A DNA stretch of 64,000 nt from Eriocheir sinensis (GCF_024679095.1 NC_066517.1:23143540-23207539), one strand, 5' to 3'; counted from the stretch's first letter, positions 46,316 to 59,249 are shown. Numbers and translations are program-made. Notes: a model not told the origin generated them from the letters alone.

Positions 46316-47660
46316 CACAGCAGCAAGTAGAGTGTCGGCAAGGATGCTCTGTTGTAGGAAAAGTTCTGATTGGACTCCCATAATCAAACAGTGATGCATC
46401 ACCACAACACCCACAGCATGTAACAGCCACCACAGACAGACTCATAGCTACATCCCTACAGACACACATTACAAAATCAGTCAATCAGAATCTTAGGGAA
46501 CTAATTGTTGCTTAAAACCACTATGATCAAAATGCAATAAGTAACGTTATGGCATCAAAAATTATTTTCAAAGTGCAAATCCAATCTAAGATTTGTTTCC
46601 ACTTCAGACAAATATATTTTTACTCCATGTGTGTTACCACTATAGGAAAATACACAACAGTTTCTGTAGCACAGCATGCACTGATTGTGAACTTGGCATT
46701 AGAAGTCTTCTCATTCAGTAAGACAATGTGAGCTCTAGTTCCTTATAACCTCCATAACTACAGGACAGCTTGGAGTATTGCAGCAAGGCCACAGTGCTGG
46801 CTGGGGGAGGCTGGAGAACATGAGAATTAACTGAGCCACAGAACTGAGAGAGAGAGAGGAAAGCCAATGTAATCCCATGTTAGAGTTCTATATAATTGCT
46901 TCACTAAATGGAGAAGTTACTAATTACAGAGTAGTGCTATTATAGTGGAGGTGAAGGTAAATAGATATGATGAAGCACTTGCATGACATAAATGAAGTGG
47001 CATCATTGAATAAGGACGTGCAAGGCTGTAATTGATAAAAGATGAGACAGATGAGAGAAACTGAAGAACCAAGACATGAAGGATAACAATGAGGAAAACT
47101 AATGATGTGCAGCTGCTATTGATGCAGACGCCTTTGAAACAGTAAATGAAAAACAACATTCCGTGGGTTTGAGGGGGAAAAACGCCCCAAGAAAATGCAG
47201 AGAAAAAAAACAGATGTCACCCATACACTGAAGGAAGCAAAATGAACAAACAGTGACATTGAGAAAAGGTGTGTGTGTGTGTGTGTGTGTGTGCGTTGGT
47301 TCTTGTTACTGAACTGGTATAATCGAGACGTTTTAAATCCTATCACACACTCCATCGCTAAATGTGACCTACGTACGGTAAACCATTATTTTCCTTAGAC
47401 ACTGGTATGGTACTGGTGCTATACTGACGACGGTAGTATTACAGTGTAGAATACTTAATAATTTTTAAAGAGACGTATGTTGTAAATGTTCGGCAGTGTA
47501 AATTACTGTACATTGTGTAGATATTTTGCATATTGTTACTGTATGTCGGTGTGCGTGTGAAGACCACATGTGTCGGTGTCTTGTTGATGGCTTGGGTCTC
47601 CTCTCGGTGTTACTAGTGACCAGTGCCTCTCACACAGTAATAAACTCCTACCCGTAGATC
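46316..47660 (+). other. Probable MADD 3' UTR
   Basis: Follows the stop without another coding signal. The first clear AATAAA is at 47639. It contains a GT run at about 47268-47293. The extent is inferred from the polyadenylation hexamer only. Confidence 0.45.
47639..47644 (+). terminator. Candidate polyadenylation signal AATAAA
   Basis: First AATAAA downstream of the MADD stop, about 1.3 kb after it. Later hexamers near 52376 and 53391 would need a much longer UTR. Confidence 0.4.
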
Positions 47661-50599
47661 TCTCCCTAACGACACACAGTTCTCCTAGGTTAGGTTCGTA
47701 GGCAGAGAATCATACATACATACATACATACATTCATTGCTACTCCTAGAAACAAAGTACGTTACATGCTACATCCCTAATGATTGCAATATAGTCGGTG
47801 GTACTTTAGTGTCTCTCAAGGTATCTTATTAGTTGTCCACACACTGTCCGCACGATACTCTCAGTGCCAGAAACAATAGAGTCAACTCATCCGTAAATCT
47901 CACACCGAGGAGACGTTCACCCGATCAGAGGAATCCGGACGCCGCGTACCATAGCCCATTCAAAGCCGTGACTGTGCCGTGAATTTATTATCCCTAAAAA
48001 GCAATGATGAAAGTGCCGTTATGCTTCGAGGCAGTGTGGCGAGGAGGTGTCATTCACATATCACACCTGGGCATAGTCTTACGTATTTATTTTTTTGCCA
48101 CGTGGATGCTGAGAGCTTTCGAACAGACAGACAGACAGACAGACAGACATATTAGAGGACAGTAACACTCCATCTACTAAAAAATTAAAATCGACGAATC
48201 TCGTGAAGTCCCCAAAATTAGGCAAATGTGACACAGTATTAAAAGAAGCTAAATTAAGTCTGTATCGGGGAAGGGAGATGATGTAATATTTTCTTCATGA
48301 CAAAAAGGATTTAAAATAGGGAGGGAAATCAGACCTAAATTGTATAAAAAAAGCTAAATTCAGTCTGTGTCAGGAAAGAAAGGCGATGTAATATTTTCTA
48401 GAGAACAAAAAAAGGGAGGGAAATGGGTTTAAATTCCTCTTGGTCTAATCTGTCGAGGAGAGTATTGCGACACTTGAAATATGGAGGGAAATAGGGTTTA
48501 AATTCCGCTCGATCTAATCCGTTGAGGAGAGGATCGTGACATATCCATTTCGTACCATTCGCTTAGTTGTCATCGTCCAGGAATCCAACACGTCGCCTCT
48601 CCACACCACCAGGCTGTGACTTCCACTCTGCTCTGTTCTGTTCTGCCTCATGGTCGGCAAAAAGCTCTGCCTGGGTGAGGAGGAGGAGGAGGAGGAGGAG
48701 GGTCCGTTTGTGTTATCCTTTAAGCTGTTGAATCTTGATATATTTTATAAGTGGCCAAGATTATGATTTTTGTTGGGTTTGGGACTTTAGTGGATAACCT
48801 CAGCTTGTGAGAGGAAAGGCTCTGTGCTGCACATGTTAGGGAGTTGGTGATACTGTACGGATATGTAGCTTTGGCCGAGGCTTGAAGAGATATCAGTATT
48901 ACATATAGAAGAGACGTTCCTATGACAAGGTGTAAGTAATTCAGGATAAGCTTAAAAGGATGTTCAGAAAAATTCACCTCATCTTTAGTCAGTGGGGGAG
49001 ACAGTTAAAGGAAAAATATTTTCCATAAAATGAAAATATCTTTGTTCCTGAAAAGTTTTCCTAAACAATAAGATATTACATTCAAGCCTTATTCAGAATA
49101 ATTTTTGAGGATGAGTGCAGTTGGTGAGTGGGTTCCTTCTAAACCCACAACATGGAGAAAGATGTTTATTGGCAAATAACTATGAATTATCTAATTGAAG
49201 CTTGCAATACATAATCCAAAGTCCGTGCCTAGCCACATGTAGTCTGATGGTGTGTGGCTGCTCACCAACTCACGAGGGATCGGTCTGCGCCACCAGGACT
49301 TCTCACGTGTCACAAGTGGAGTGTTCATAAAGAGTCAGCCTGAAGGCCTAAGAATATTGTAATGTTTCCCTCGGAGTCTACTGGAATTAAATTATTGAAT
49401 CCTAAAAAAAATCCTAATTAATCTTATGTATTCATTAATGATACTTAGATTTTTATTTATTTATTTTTTATTTATTGGCAAATGAGGAAGAAGAAGATAT
49501 GTCACCTCACGTAGTCCTTCCTTGAATCACTTCTTCAGGACGGTAGTCAGTGTTTGTAGTTCACCTTAACAACAGTCTCGCAGTTGTATGTGAAACTGAA
49601 CAATAATGTATTTCAATGCATCATTTCCTCCTGCATAATAATTATCTCAAAGTGAAACACTCCTGTAAAATGAACTGAGAACATTTAGTAGCATTTCCTT
49701 TCAGTGTGTGTACCACGAAGCATTTACACAACCCCTCCTGTAGTGACCCCAGTAACTATTGTCTCATTCGGGACAGAACCTGAGCATGGAGAAAGGAAAT
49801 AAGGAGCAGTGAGAAGGATGGGGAATAGGTGTGAGCAAGGAGGAAGAAACTAAAGGAGCAAAGATGAGGATGTTGAACAGGTGTGAGCAAGGAGGAAGAA
49901 ATTAAAGGAGCAGAGATAAGGTTGGTGAACAGGTGTGAGGAAGGAGGAAGGAGAGGAAAAGAATAGTGAGGAAATGGAGCAGTAATATAAGTTCAAGAAA
50001 AGGAGTATATAGCAGGAATGTAATAAGAATGATAGAGAGATTAGAAAAGACAGAATAGAGAGAGTAGAGCAAGGCAGTTGAGTTAAGATAAGTAATTCAA
50101 GAGGATAAAAGGAAGAGGAGGAGGATTAAGTTAAAAATGGAAAGTATATGAAAATGTAAGCAAGGCTAGTTTAGTATGTATAAGTATAATTTAAAAAAGG
50201 AGGAGGAAGGGGAAGAAAAGACTTAAAAATGGAAAGAAAATTGTTTGAGTGTAAAGCAATGAAAGTCAGAACATTTATACTCCTCTGTTTTTAATCAGTG
50301 GAGTCTTGAAGGATTTGCAACATGGATAATGGAGTCGGTTTGTGCGCGAGTACGTACGTGAGGTCACTGCCTTTCTTCGTGTGTCTCGGAGGTTGGGAAG
50401 TGGACGGGTGGATGCGTCTTTCTCCCTCTTTTGGTTTATGTGATCTTTTTTATTGCTATTATTTTTTTACGGCAAAGGAAGCAGTTCGAGGGCAAAATAA
50501 CATAAAGACAAAAAAGTTCGCTAATCACTGCTGGCTGCGATGAATTACCAAGATTATTTTTGTACATATCTGACGACGAACTGTGAAGGGAAGCTCTGG
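47661..50599. other. Intergenic, minor repeats only
   Basis: Holds a GACA run (48122-48149), a duplicated block around 48240-48540 (AAGCTAAATT..GATGTAATATTTTCT), a short GGA run near 48681 and A/G-rich sequence at 49790-50230. A minus-oriented short A-tailed repeat fragment sits at 50445-50530. No gene seen. Confidence 0.6.
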
Positions 50600-50880
50600 T
50601 CGGAAGCGAAGCCTGGCGTACTCTTTCCCCAACTCTTGTGGAAACTCAGAAGGGAAATGAACGTAAGGGGTTTAAAGCCTGTTGTAATCTTTTCCTCTCC
50701 CTTGTGGAAATTCTAAAAAGGGAGATGAACTTAAAGGGTATAAAGCCTGGCATATTCTTTTCATAACTCGTGTGGAAACTCATAAAAGGGAGATGAACTT
50801 AAAGGGTATAAAGCCTGGCATATTTTTTTCCTAACTCTTTTGGAAGCTCAGAAAGGAGAGATGAGAGTAAGTGGGTTAAA
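50600..50880. repeat. Tandem repeat, about 85-bp unit
   Basis: Four diverged copies of AAAGGGAGATGAACTTAAAG with GTATAAAGCCTGGCATA and TGTGGAAACTCA. Confidence 0.8.
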
Positions 50881-50999
50881 GATTAGAGGCTTCCTTTCGC
50901 TCAGGGTTTCTCCCCCTCAAAAATGGGTAGTATATATATTTTTTAAAGGTTTTTGGTCCTATTTATCCATCTTCTCAGAAATCTTCATATCATATAATA

Positions 51000-51410
51000 C
51001 CTGTGTAAAAATTAACCCTATGTGAAATTCATCCCAGACTGTAACATGTGTACTTGTGTAAAAATTAACCCCATGGAAAATTTGGCCCAGACTGTAACAT
51101 GTGTACTTGTGTGAAAATTAACCCCATGGAAAATTTGGCCCAGACTGTAACATGTGTACTTGTGTGAAAATTAACCCCATGCAAAATTTGGCCCAGACTG
51201 TAACATGTGTACTTGTGTGAAAATTAACCCCATGCAAAATTTGGCCCAGACTGTAACATATGTACTTGTGTGAAAATTAACCCCATGGAAAATTTGGCCC
51301 AGACTGTAACATATAGACGTGTGAAAATTAAACCCCATGCAAATTTGACCTGGACTAACATAATATACTTGTGTGAAAATTGATCCCCTACAAAATTTAA
51401 CCTGGACTAC
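51000..51410. repeat. Minisatellite, 53-bp unit, about seven copies
   Basis: CCCAGACTGTAACAT anchors at 51033, 51086, 51139, 51192, 51245 and 51298, with ATTAACCCCATGGAAAATTT between them. The plus and minus frames here are repeat artefacts. Confidence 0.93.
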
Positions 51411-51849
51411 AACCCCTTCAATGAAAAAGTAGGATTCACATAAGACTTGCCACCCCCTCCAAAAAAATATAAAGTGTGGGTTAACATTTATATTTTCGCA
51501 TAAGTATATTTGATAAGCGTCACCCGGTTCATCCATTTTCAGCATAGGCTTCACATTTTTTCAAGCCTCAAAATTCTTCCCGGCTTAGTGGAACGTCGTT
51601 GTGTTTCGAAGCGGAGACAACCCAGTGTTCCGTAGACGTGTGTGGCTTACGTGCCTTCAGCGGAGGGAGGGAGGGAGGGAGTAGAGGAGAGGAGGGAACC
51701 CACATAGCATACCCAGCAAGAACCAGCGTTTTCTGTAGGGAGTTAACCAGGTGTCGGCATTTCTCTGGGGCAAGGGAAAGTGAAGTCAGTAGAAGCCAGG
51801 GACTCAGCTTATCTACAGCAGTTTTAGGTTTTTTAATACCATGATGCTC

Positions 51850-52175
51850 TTGTGAACATCTGAAGAATTAGAAGAAAAATTTGTGCGGTCGAGAAAGTCA
51901 AATTTGGCAGTTCTCTGGAGCAAGGAAAAAGAAAATCAGTAGGACCCAGGAATTCAAATATATCTAAGCACTCAGGTTTTCCAGTGCCATGATGCTGTTG
52001 TGAATATCTGAAGAATTAGAAGAAAAATTTGTACGGTCGAGAAAGTCAAATTTGGCAGTTCTCTGGAGCAAGGAAAAAGAAAATCAGTATCACCCAGGAA
52101 CTCAAATTTCATATCTAAACACTTTCAGGTTTTCCAGTGCCATGATGCTGTTGTCAATATCTGCAAATTTATAAG
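51850..52175. repeat. Tandem repeat, about 125-bp unit, three copies
   Basis: Repeated GAAGAATTAGAAGAAAAATT, CGGTCGAGAAAGTCAAATTT and GGCAGTTCTCTGGAGCAAGG blocks; the third is partial. Confidence 0.88.
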
Positions 52176-52539
52176 AAGAAAAGAATATTGGGGCAAGGAA
52201 GTGTAATTTAAATACTGGTGGCTCGTATACCTGGTTATTGCTTCATTATCTCCCTCGACTCATTTTTATTTATTGTGAGGGCCAAAAAAACTAAGCCTCC
52301 ATCACATTAAGCATCGTAAACTTTAATCTTTACACCTGTTCAATCACACCGTCGGAGGAAGTACACAATTTTGACTAATAAACCCTTTTTTTTTTTCTAA
52401 GATGATTTATCGGCTGGGTGTTAGTACGGTAATTATTCACTCCCGACTTTGTGTTAAAACTTGGAAATGGAGAGATGTGATGTTGGTTGAGTACGAGACA
52501 TATCCAAGACCTCGAGTGAGTGTAGGATGCACCACCACA

Positions 52540-53060
52540 ACCACAACCACAACCACTTTTGCTCTGGTTGGTTGACTGGTTGAATGGTTGTTTGGCTGGG
52601 TGGCTGGCTAATTGGGTGGCTGCATGGTTGGTTGATTGGCTGGTTAATTGACTGGCTCCATGTTTGGTTGACTGGCTGGCTGGCTAATTGGGTGGCTACA
52701 TGGTTGGTTGACTGACTGGGTAACTGGCTGGCTGGTTAATTGACTGGCTCCATGGTTGGTTGTCTGGCTGGTTAACTGGCTGGCTGGTTAATTGACTGTC
52801 TCCATGGTTGGTTGTCTGGCTGGTTAACTGGCTGGCTAGTTAATTGACTGTCTCCATGGTTGGTTGTCTGGCTGGGTAACTGGGTGGTTGACTGGCTAAC
52901 TGGATAGCTGGTTGAATGGTTGTTTGTCTGGTTGGGTAACTAACTGACTGGTTGATTATTTATTGACTGAAGAACGCACCACAACCCCACCACAACCACT
53001 TATGTTCTGGTTGAATGGTTGGTTGAATTGACTGGTTTGGGTGATTATGTATTGACTGCG
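52540..53060. repeat. GGTT/GGCT tetranucleotide-derived array
   Basis: Long run of TGGTTGGTTGACTGGCTGGC variants with a larger order of about 60 bp marked by CCATGGTTGGTTGTCTGG. Confidence 0.9.
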
Positions 53061-53419
53061 AGGGACGCGTGATAGCATGTCCTTGTACAGTTTCATTCTA
53101 AGTAAGTTCATCTCTCGAGCGTCACCATTTTTCAATCTTATTTCTTTCCCTCTTTCCTATGTTCATCTTTCCTCTCAGCGGATTGACCGATTATGAATAT
53201 CTCTCTGTCTTGGAAGTTGGCGAGTCGGTAAATTGTTTCCGTGATATGCAAACGATGTGATTTACCTGTCATGTTAATTATTAGGTGTCATGTAACATAG
53301 CTTTCTACACAGTTATCTCCATGACAAGACTATAAATGAAAGAAGAGTTGAAATGGACCATATCCTCCCCCCAAAAGTTTCTATCTTATGAAAAATAAAG
53401 TTCATGTACACTAAAGTTA

Positions 53420-53980
53420 TGTCTGTCTTTGTGTTTTTCCTTTCTCCGTGGGTTCGAGTTTCAGAGGTTCGGTTCAGGGAGTGGCCAGGTAAAGTAAGGT
53501 GGGTATGAAGGTAAGAAGGAAAGTAGGTAGGAATAGGTAGATGGGTGATAAGTGGGTAGGATGGCAGATATATGTAGGTTCGTGACACTTCTACTGCTTC
53601 GAACGCGTGTGAGTGAGATCGAGTTAAACAATGGAGCTCTTCACGTCAATTTCCATTAATATCTGTTTATCTCCTTCCCTCCGCTGTTTCGAGTCTCAGG
53701 AGAATCGATTCAGGGTTCATTTAAAGCGGTTCGTGACACTTCTACTGCTTCGAACGCGTGTGAGTGAGGCTTCGAACTAAATAGAGTCAAGTTACCAGTC
53801 ACACAGTAATCTTCACATCGCTTTTCATCAATATCTATCTGCTTCCCTCTCCGCTGTGTCAAGTCTCAGAGGTTCAGTTCAGGGTTCATTTAGAGCGGTT
53901 CATGACACACAAACTGATTCGAGCACATGTGAATGAGACTTCAAACTGAACAATGGCGTCAGTAGTCAACCACCTACCAC
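53420..53980. repeat. Diverged tandem repeat, about 180-bp unit, three copies
   Basis: Shared blocks: GTTCGTGACACTTCTACTGC, GAACGCGTGTGAGTGAG and CAGAGGTTC/CAGGAGAATCGATTCAGG. Confidence 0.75.
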
Positions 53981-54149
53981 ACAGTCACCACAACGGCCTC
54001 AGTAGCGGGAGAAACATAACTATTGACACGGGAAAACCTTGATTCACTCACTCACTCTTCATCAGTACCTCCCAAAACGTTAAGTAGAGGAAAAAAGAGT
54101 TGAGGGAAAGTGGATTCGAGGCCGGTGACTAGTTGTGGAGGCGGAGAAG

Positions 54150-54880
54150 GAGGCTGTGCTACGGTTTGGTCAGTCGTTTGCAAGAATCTAGACTGTTTAA
54201 TCGAGTGTTTGAAGTGACTGGAGTGACACTATAAGCCTTAAGTCGTCTGCAAGAATCCTAGACTGCTTAATCGTGTGTTTGAAGTGACTGGAGTGACACT
54301 ATAAGCCTTCCTCTTGACCATAAGGTTCCTACGCTATCCTACGTCTATCCCAAGTACTCTTCAATGAGGTTCTTTGTGTGGTTTGGTCAGTCGAGTGCAA
54401 GGAGTCTCTGGACCTTGGACTTCGAAGTGTTAGTGAACGAAGAAGGTGATTGGGGTGATATTAGAATCCTAGACTGCTTAATCGTGTGTCTGAAGTGACT
54501 GGAGTAACACTATAAGCCTTCCTCTTGACCATAAGGTTCCTACGCTATCCTACGTCTATCCCAAGTACTCTTCAATGAGCCTCTTGTACGGTTTGGTCAG
54601 TCTAGTGCAAGGATCTAGACTCCCTTACCGAGTGCTTGAACTTCGAAGTGTCAGTGAACGAAGAAGGTTACTGGGGTGATATTAGAAGCCTCCCTCGTGT
54701 TCATAGTTACTACGCAGCCGTTTTCTATCCTAATAACTCCTCAGTGAGCCTCTTTGCGTGTTTCGGTCAGTCCAGTGCAAGGATCTAGACTCCCTTACCG
54801 AGTGCTTGAACTTCGAAGTGTCAGTGGTCGAAGAAAGTGACTGGGACAACAGCAGCAGGTTCCCACACAGCCGTCTACCG
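54150..54880. repeat. Higher-order repeat of about 190 bp
   Basis: Units share GGTTTGGTCAGTC, GTGCAAGGATCTAGACT, CTTGAACTTCGAAGTGTCAG and TACTCTTCAATGAGCCTC. The last motif is the seed of the 34-bp array that follows. Confidence 0.8.
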
Positions 54881-55325
54881 TAAGTACCCTTCAATGAGCC
54901 TCTTGTGTTGACCGTACTTACTCTTCAATGAGCCTCTTGTGTTGACCGTAAGTACTCTTCAGTGAGCCTCTTGTGTTGACCGTAAGTACCCTTCAATGAG
55001 CCTCTTGTGTTGACCGTAAGTACTCTTCAATGAGCCTCTTGTGTTGACCGTACTTACTCTTCAATGAGCCTCTTGTGTTGACCGTAAGTACTCTTCAGTG
55101 AGCCTCTTGTGTTGACCGTAAGTACCCTTCAATGAGCCTCTTGTGTTGACCGTAAGTACTCTTCAATGAGCCTCTTGTGTTGACCGTAAGTACCCTTCAA
55201 TGAGCCTCTTGTGTTGACCGTAAGTACTCTTCAATGAGCCTCTTGTGTTGACCGTAAGTACTCTTCAATGAGCCTCTTGTGTTGACCGTAAGTACTCTTC
55301 AATGAGCCTCTTGTGTTGACCTCAG
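54880..55325. repeat. Minisatellite, 34-bp unit, about 13 copies
   Basis: TTCAATGAGCCTCTTGTGTT with GACCGTAAGTACTC, anchors 34 bp apart from 54890. About eleven units carry an intact GTAAGTA; two have GTACTTA instead. Confidence 0.95.
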
Positions 55326-55329
55326 CTTA

Positions 55330-55745
55330 TGGGCGTTCTTGGTCACCCACTTACCTATCCAAGCCACCTACCTTACCCATCTACCAACCTACCCATTCAC
55401 CTACTACCTATCTACTTAACCTACCCACCTTCCTACCTATTTACCTACTTACTTTCCTTCTTACCTTCCTACCCACCTAGCTTACCTTACCTTACCTGCT
55501 GACTCCCTCACCTTACCTATCTACCTAACCTACCCTACTACCTATCTACTTAACCTACCCACCTTCCTACCTATTTACCTACCTACTTTCCTTCTTACCT
55601 TCCTACCCACCTACCTTACCTTACCTATCTACCTAACCTACCCATTCACCTACTACCTGTCTACTTAACCTACCCACCTACCTACCCATTCCTTCTTACC
55701 TTCATACCCACCCACCTTACTTTACCTGGCCACTCCCTCACCTTC
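55330..55745. repeat. CCTA/CCTT-rich degenerate array
   Basis: CTACCTAACCTACCC and TACCTTCCTACCCACC variants, with a roughly 120-bp block repeated about three times. Confidence 0.85.
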
Positions 55746-55984
55746 CTCCGTACCTGTGTAAACGCCTTCACCTGTCGGCAGCATAAACGCAAAGGAACAA
55801 CTCATCATAACAAAGAGTGTGAAGTAACCAACCCACCTCCTCCCCCTCTTCCTTCTCCTTCCCCCTCCTCTTCCTCCTCCTCCTCCTCTGTAAATATCTT
55901 GCTTTATTGGGGGGCGGAAGCATCAAAGTCCGATAGTGAGGTTCTTAGCTTGAGACGTGACCTTCTGAGCCGCTATCGACAGGT

Positions 55985-56790
55985 GAGAATCGAGGCGTGA
56001 GGTCAGGGAGGGGGGGGGGGTAGGGGGAATGGACTGGGGAGGAGGAAAGGGAAAGGTGTGGGAGAGGAAGGAAGGGGGGGTAAGGAAGGGAGGGAAAGGG
56101 AAGGAGAGGAGAGAGAGGGGATAGGGGGAATGGTGACGGAGAAGATGGAAGGGGGGTAAGGAAGGGGAGGGAAAGGGAAGGAAAGGAGAGAGAGGGGAAG
56201 AGAAGCACAAGGAAGAGGGAATGGAAGGGAAGGGAAGAGAAAGAGAGAAAGGGAGATCACAGAGGGGACGGAAGGGTAAGGGAAGAGGAGGGAAGGGAAG
56301 GGAAGGGTGGGGGAATGAAAGAAGAGGAAAGGTGAGGGAAGGGAAAGGGAAGAGGTGGAGGGGAGTAAAGGGAAGGGGAAGGAAGGGCAGGTCAGGGGAA
56401 AGGAATTGCACGGAGTCAAGGAGAGAGGGGAGGGGGAGGAAAGGGAAGGGAAGGGAAGGAATAGAAGGGGAATGGGTGAGGAAAAGGAAAGGGAGAGGGA
56501 AGAAGGGAAAGAAAGGGAGGTCAAAGAAGGAAAGGGAGGGAGGGGAAGGAAAGGGAAGAAGAAGGGAAGAGAAAAGGTAAGGGAGGAAAGAACGGGAAGG
56601 GAATGGAATGGAATGGAAGGAAAAGGAAAGGGAGGGAATGGAAGGAAAAGGAAAGGGAGGGAAGGGAAAGGGAGGGAAGGGAAGGGAAGGGAAGGGAAGG
56701 GAAAGGAAAGGGAGGGAAGGGAAGGGAAAGGGAGGGAAGGGAAGGGAAACGAAAGGAAGGGATGGGAAGGAAAGTCATGGGAAAGGAATA

Positions 56791-56849
<59 letters not shown>

Positions 56850-56862
56850 GAGGCCTTTGAAG
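55985..56862. repeat. Polypurine tract, about 870 bp, ending in (GA)n
   Basis: Nearly all A and G on the + strand, built from GGGAAGG and GGAAAGG units, then a perfect GA run at about 56794-56845. Lys/Glu/Gly-rich plus frames and Pro/Ser/Phe-rich minus frames are artefacts. Confidence 0.95.
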
Positions 56863-57059
56863 GATCACGGATGGGCTAAAAACAACAAAAAAAGGTCGGT
56901 CGGCGTGAGTGAGGTTGGGTGTCATCTCCGCGTTAATCCTGACCCGAGATAAAAGAAGGGCTCGTCGTGGGGGAGGGAAGAGGAAGAGGGTGGGGTGGGG
57001 GTGGGGGGGGACTAAGGTATCATCACTCCCCCGCCGCCCAGCTTGTCAAAGAACTCCCC

Positions 57060-57400
57060 TTAACCCGGTAGCTGCGGGGACAGGTTTCTTAGGTTAGGTT
57101 AGGTTAAAGGCCCCTCTAAGTAAAATAATGAGAGAGAATCATCACTCACGCAAACCATTTCATAATATATATCAACGCATGTGTGATCAGTTTATGCATC
57201 ATCTATTTTGGGAGGTTTATATCATGGCAGAAATTTGGCCCGTCGCTGGTACACGGTAAAGCCGCAAATTTGGCCCGTCGCTGGTACACGGTAAAGCCGC
57301 AAATTTGGCCCGTCGCTGGTACACGGTAAAGCCGCAAATTTGGCCCGTCGCTGCTACACGGTAAAGCCGCAAATTTGGCCCGTCGCTGCTACCGGGTTAA
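57060..57400 (+). mobile_element. MITE family 1, copy G, with TTAGG motif inside
   Basis: TTAA at 57060-57063 and 57397-57400; four internal units (GTAAAGCCGC at 57256, 57291, 57326 and 57361). Between the left end and the body it carries TTAGGTTAGGTTAGG, absent from other copies. Confidence 0.9.
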
Positions 57401-57699
57401 TGAGTCACTTAGAGAAAACTATATTGCGAAATAATATATATACCGCATGTGTTCAGAATTGATCATTTAGTATCGATGTTAACTAGTAATATATTCTCTC
57501 TTTTGTACAATTCTTATCTGTTTCCCTGTCTTGTATATGCCATTGGGCGAAATGTAGCTATTATTTTTATTTTTATTCTTTTTTTCATTATTATTATTAC
57601 TATAGTTTTGTCCGTATCAAGATAGCAACAATGATGACTCCATAAATGATCTGCAGAAATAGCAATATACGAATCATTACCATGCTATTAATAATTATC

Positions 57700-58230
57700 T
57701 TTCTGGTCTTAACGTACCATAGGAAAGAGAAATGAGTAGAACGGATGAATTAAGGAGATGAGTAAAACGAGTGAATAAAGGAGATGAGTAAAGCAGTGAT
57801 AGAAGATGAGTAAGCGGGTGGTTTTAACGTACCATAGGAAAGAGAAATGAGTAGAACGGATGAATTAAGGAGATGAGTAAAACGAGTGACTAAAGGAGAT
57901 GAGTAAAGCAGTGATAGAAGCTGAGTAAACGGGTGAGTGAAGGAGATGAGTAAGCGGGTGGTTTTAACGTACCGTAGGAAAGAGAAATGAGTAAAACGGA
58001 TGAATAAAGGAGATGAGTAAAACGAGTGAATAATGGAGATGAGTAAAGCAGTGATAGGAGATGAGTAAACGGGTGAATGAAGGAGATGAGTAGCCTATAG
58101 CCTATTATGGAGACCAGTAGAAAGGCGATGAGTAAGACAGGCTAGTAAAGATGAGTTAACCGGGTGAAAGAAGCTGAGTATAAGGAAGATGAGTAAGCGG
58201 GTGAGTGAAGGAGATGAGTGAGCGGGTGAA
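57700..58230. repeat. GAGATGAGTAAA tandem array
   Basis: Short GGAGATGAGTAAAACGAGTG units nested in a larger repeat marked by GGTTTTAACGTACC(A/G)TAGG at about 57710, 57820 and 57960. Confidence 0.88.
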
Positions 58231-58319
58231 TGGGGACAAGTGAGCATCGTGTCTCTCTCTTTAAGCCGATCCAACCCTCATCAAGATTCTCCTCAGCTCG
58301 TCATCGTAAACATTATGTT

Positions 58320-58442
58320 GGCTTTGTGAATTAGGGTCGCGACGCACACACACACACACACACACACACGTTTCACACCTGCGTTTTACCTGTAGTGGAA
58401 TAACCGGAGAATATGATTTGTTAGTGAAATATTTAATTGTCG

Positions 58443-58493
<51 letters not shown>

Positions 58494-58985
58494 GTTTCAC
58501 ACCTGCGTTTTACCTGTAATTGAATAACCGGAGAATATGATTTGTTAGTGAAATATTTAATTGTCGTTTATGTTTAATTAGGTCCTGTACTGGGGTTTAA
58601 TATTTAGCAAAGCGTTATCATGGAAATTACAAACACACTTCCTGAGAGCTAATAACCGGACTCGCTCCTCTCACTCTAACACTTCCTAAAACTAAAAAAA
58701 AAAATTAACGTCATGTGTTTTTATTCACGTTGATGGTGTAGAAACTTTGTCAGACTACCACCAGGGTCATAAGTCTACCCAGGGAAAGGCCCACAACTCC
58801 TACGAAAGCCGTGTCAAATGTGTGCTCTCGGCCACCGCTGTGTTTGATAAGAATATGATTTGTTAGTGAAATATTTAATTATCGTTTATGTTTAATTAGG
58901 TCCTGTACTGGGGTTTAATTTTTAGCTTAGCGTCATCATGGAAATTACAAACACACTTCCTGAGAGCTATAAGGTCCGCACTCTA
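58320..58985. repeat. Duplicated CA-associated block with MITE 2 fragment
   Basis: The block GAATATGATTTGTTAGTGAA with TATTTAATTGTCG occurs three times; two copies follow (CA)n runs at 58343-58371 and 58447-58489. A MITE family 2 fragment (58750-58840) separates the second and third, which share GTCCTGTACTGGGGTTTAAT. Confidence 0.85.
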
Positions 58986-59249
58986 TTTTCCTAACGTTAT
59001 ATTTTCAGTCAAGTGTTGTCTCTGTGTTCACGTGTCTGTCTCTCCCGTAAAGCTATATATAAACTCTCCTTCACCTCGCTATCAGTTTCCTCCTCGTTTT
59101 ATTTTGGTCCAAGTGTCGTTTTACAAGCTACCGTCCCGCCCGAATCTTTGTCCAAACACACCGCGCCATTAAAACAAGACAGGGTAGGCTAATGACCCGC
59201 TAATGAAGGGCAGGTGTTGGGTTACTTACAGGTGCCCGGCCACAGCTTC

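Noticed and set aside
56221..56925. Gly/Glu/Lys/Arg-rich plus frames and Pro/Ser/Phe-rich minus frames
   Set aside because: Composition artefacts of the polypurine tract; several frames are open at once.
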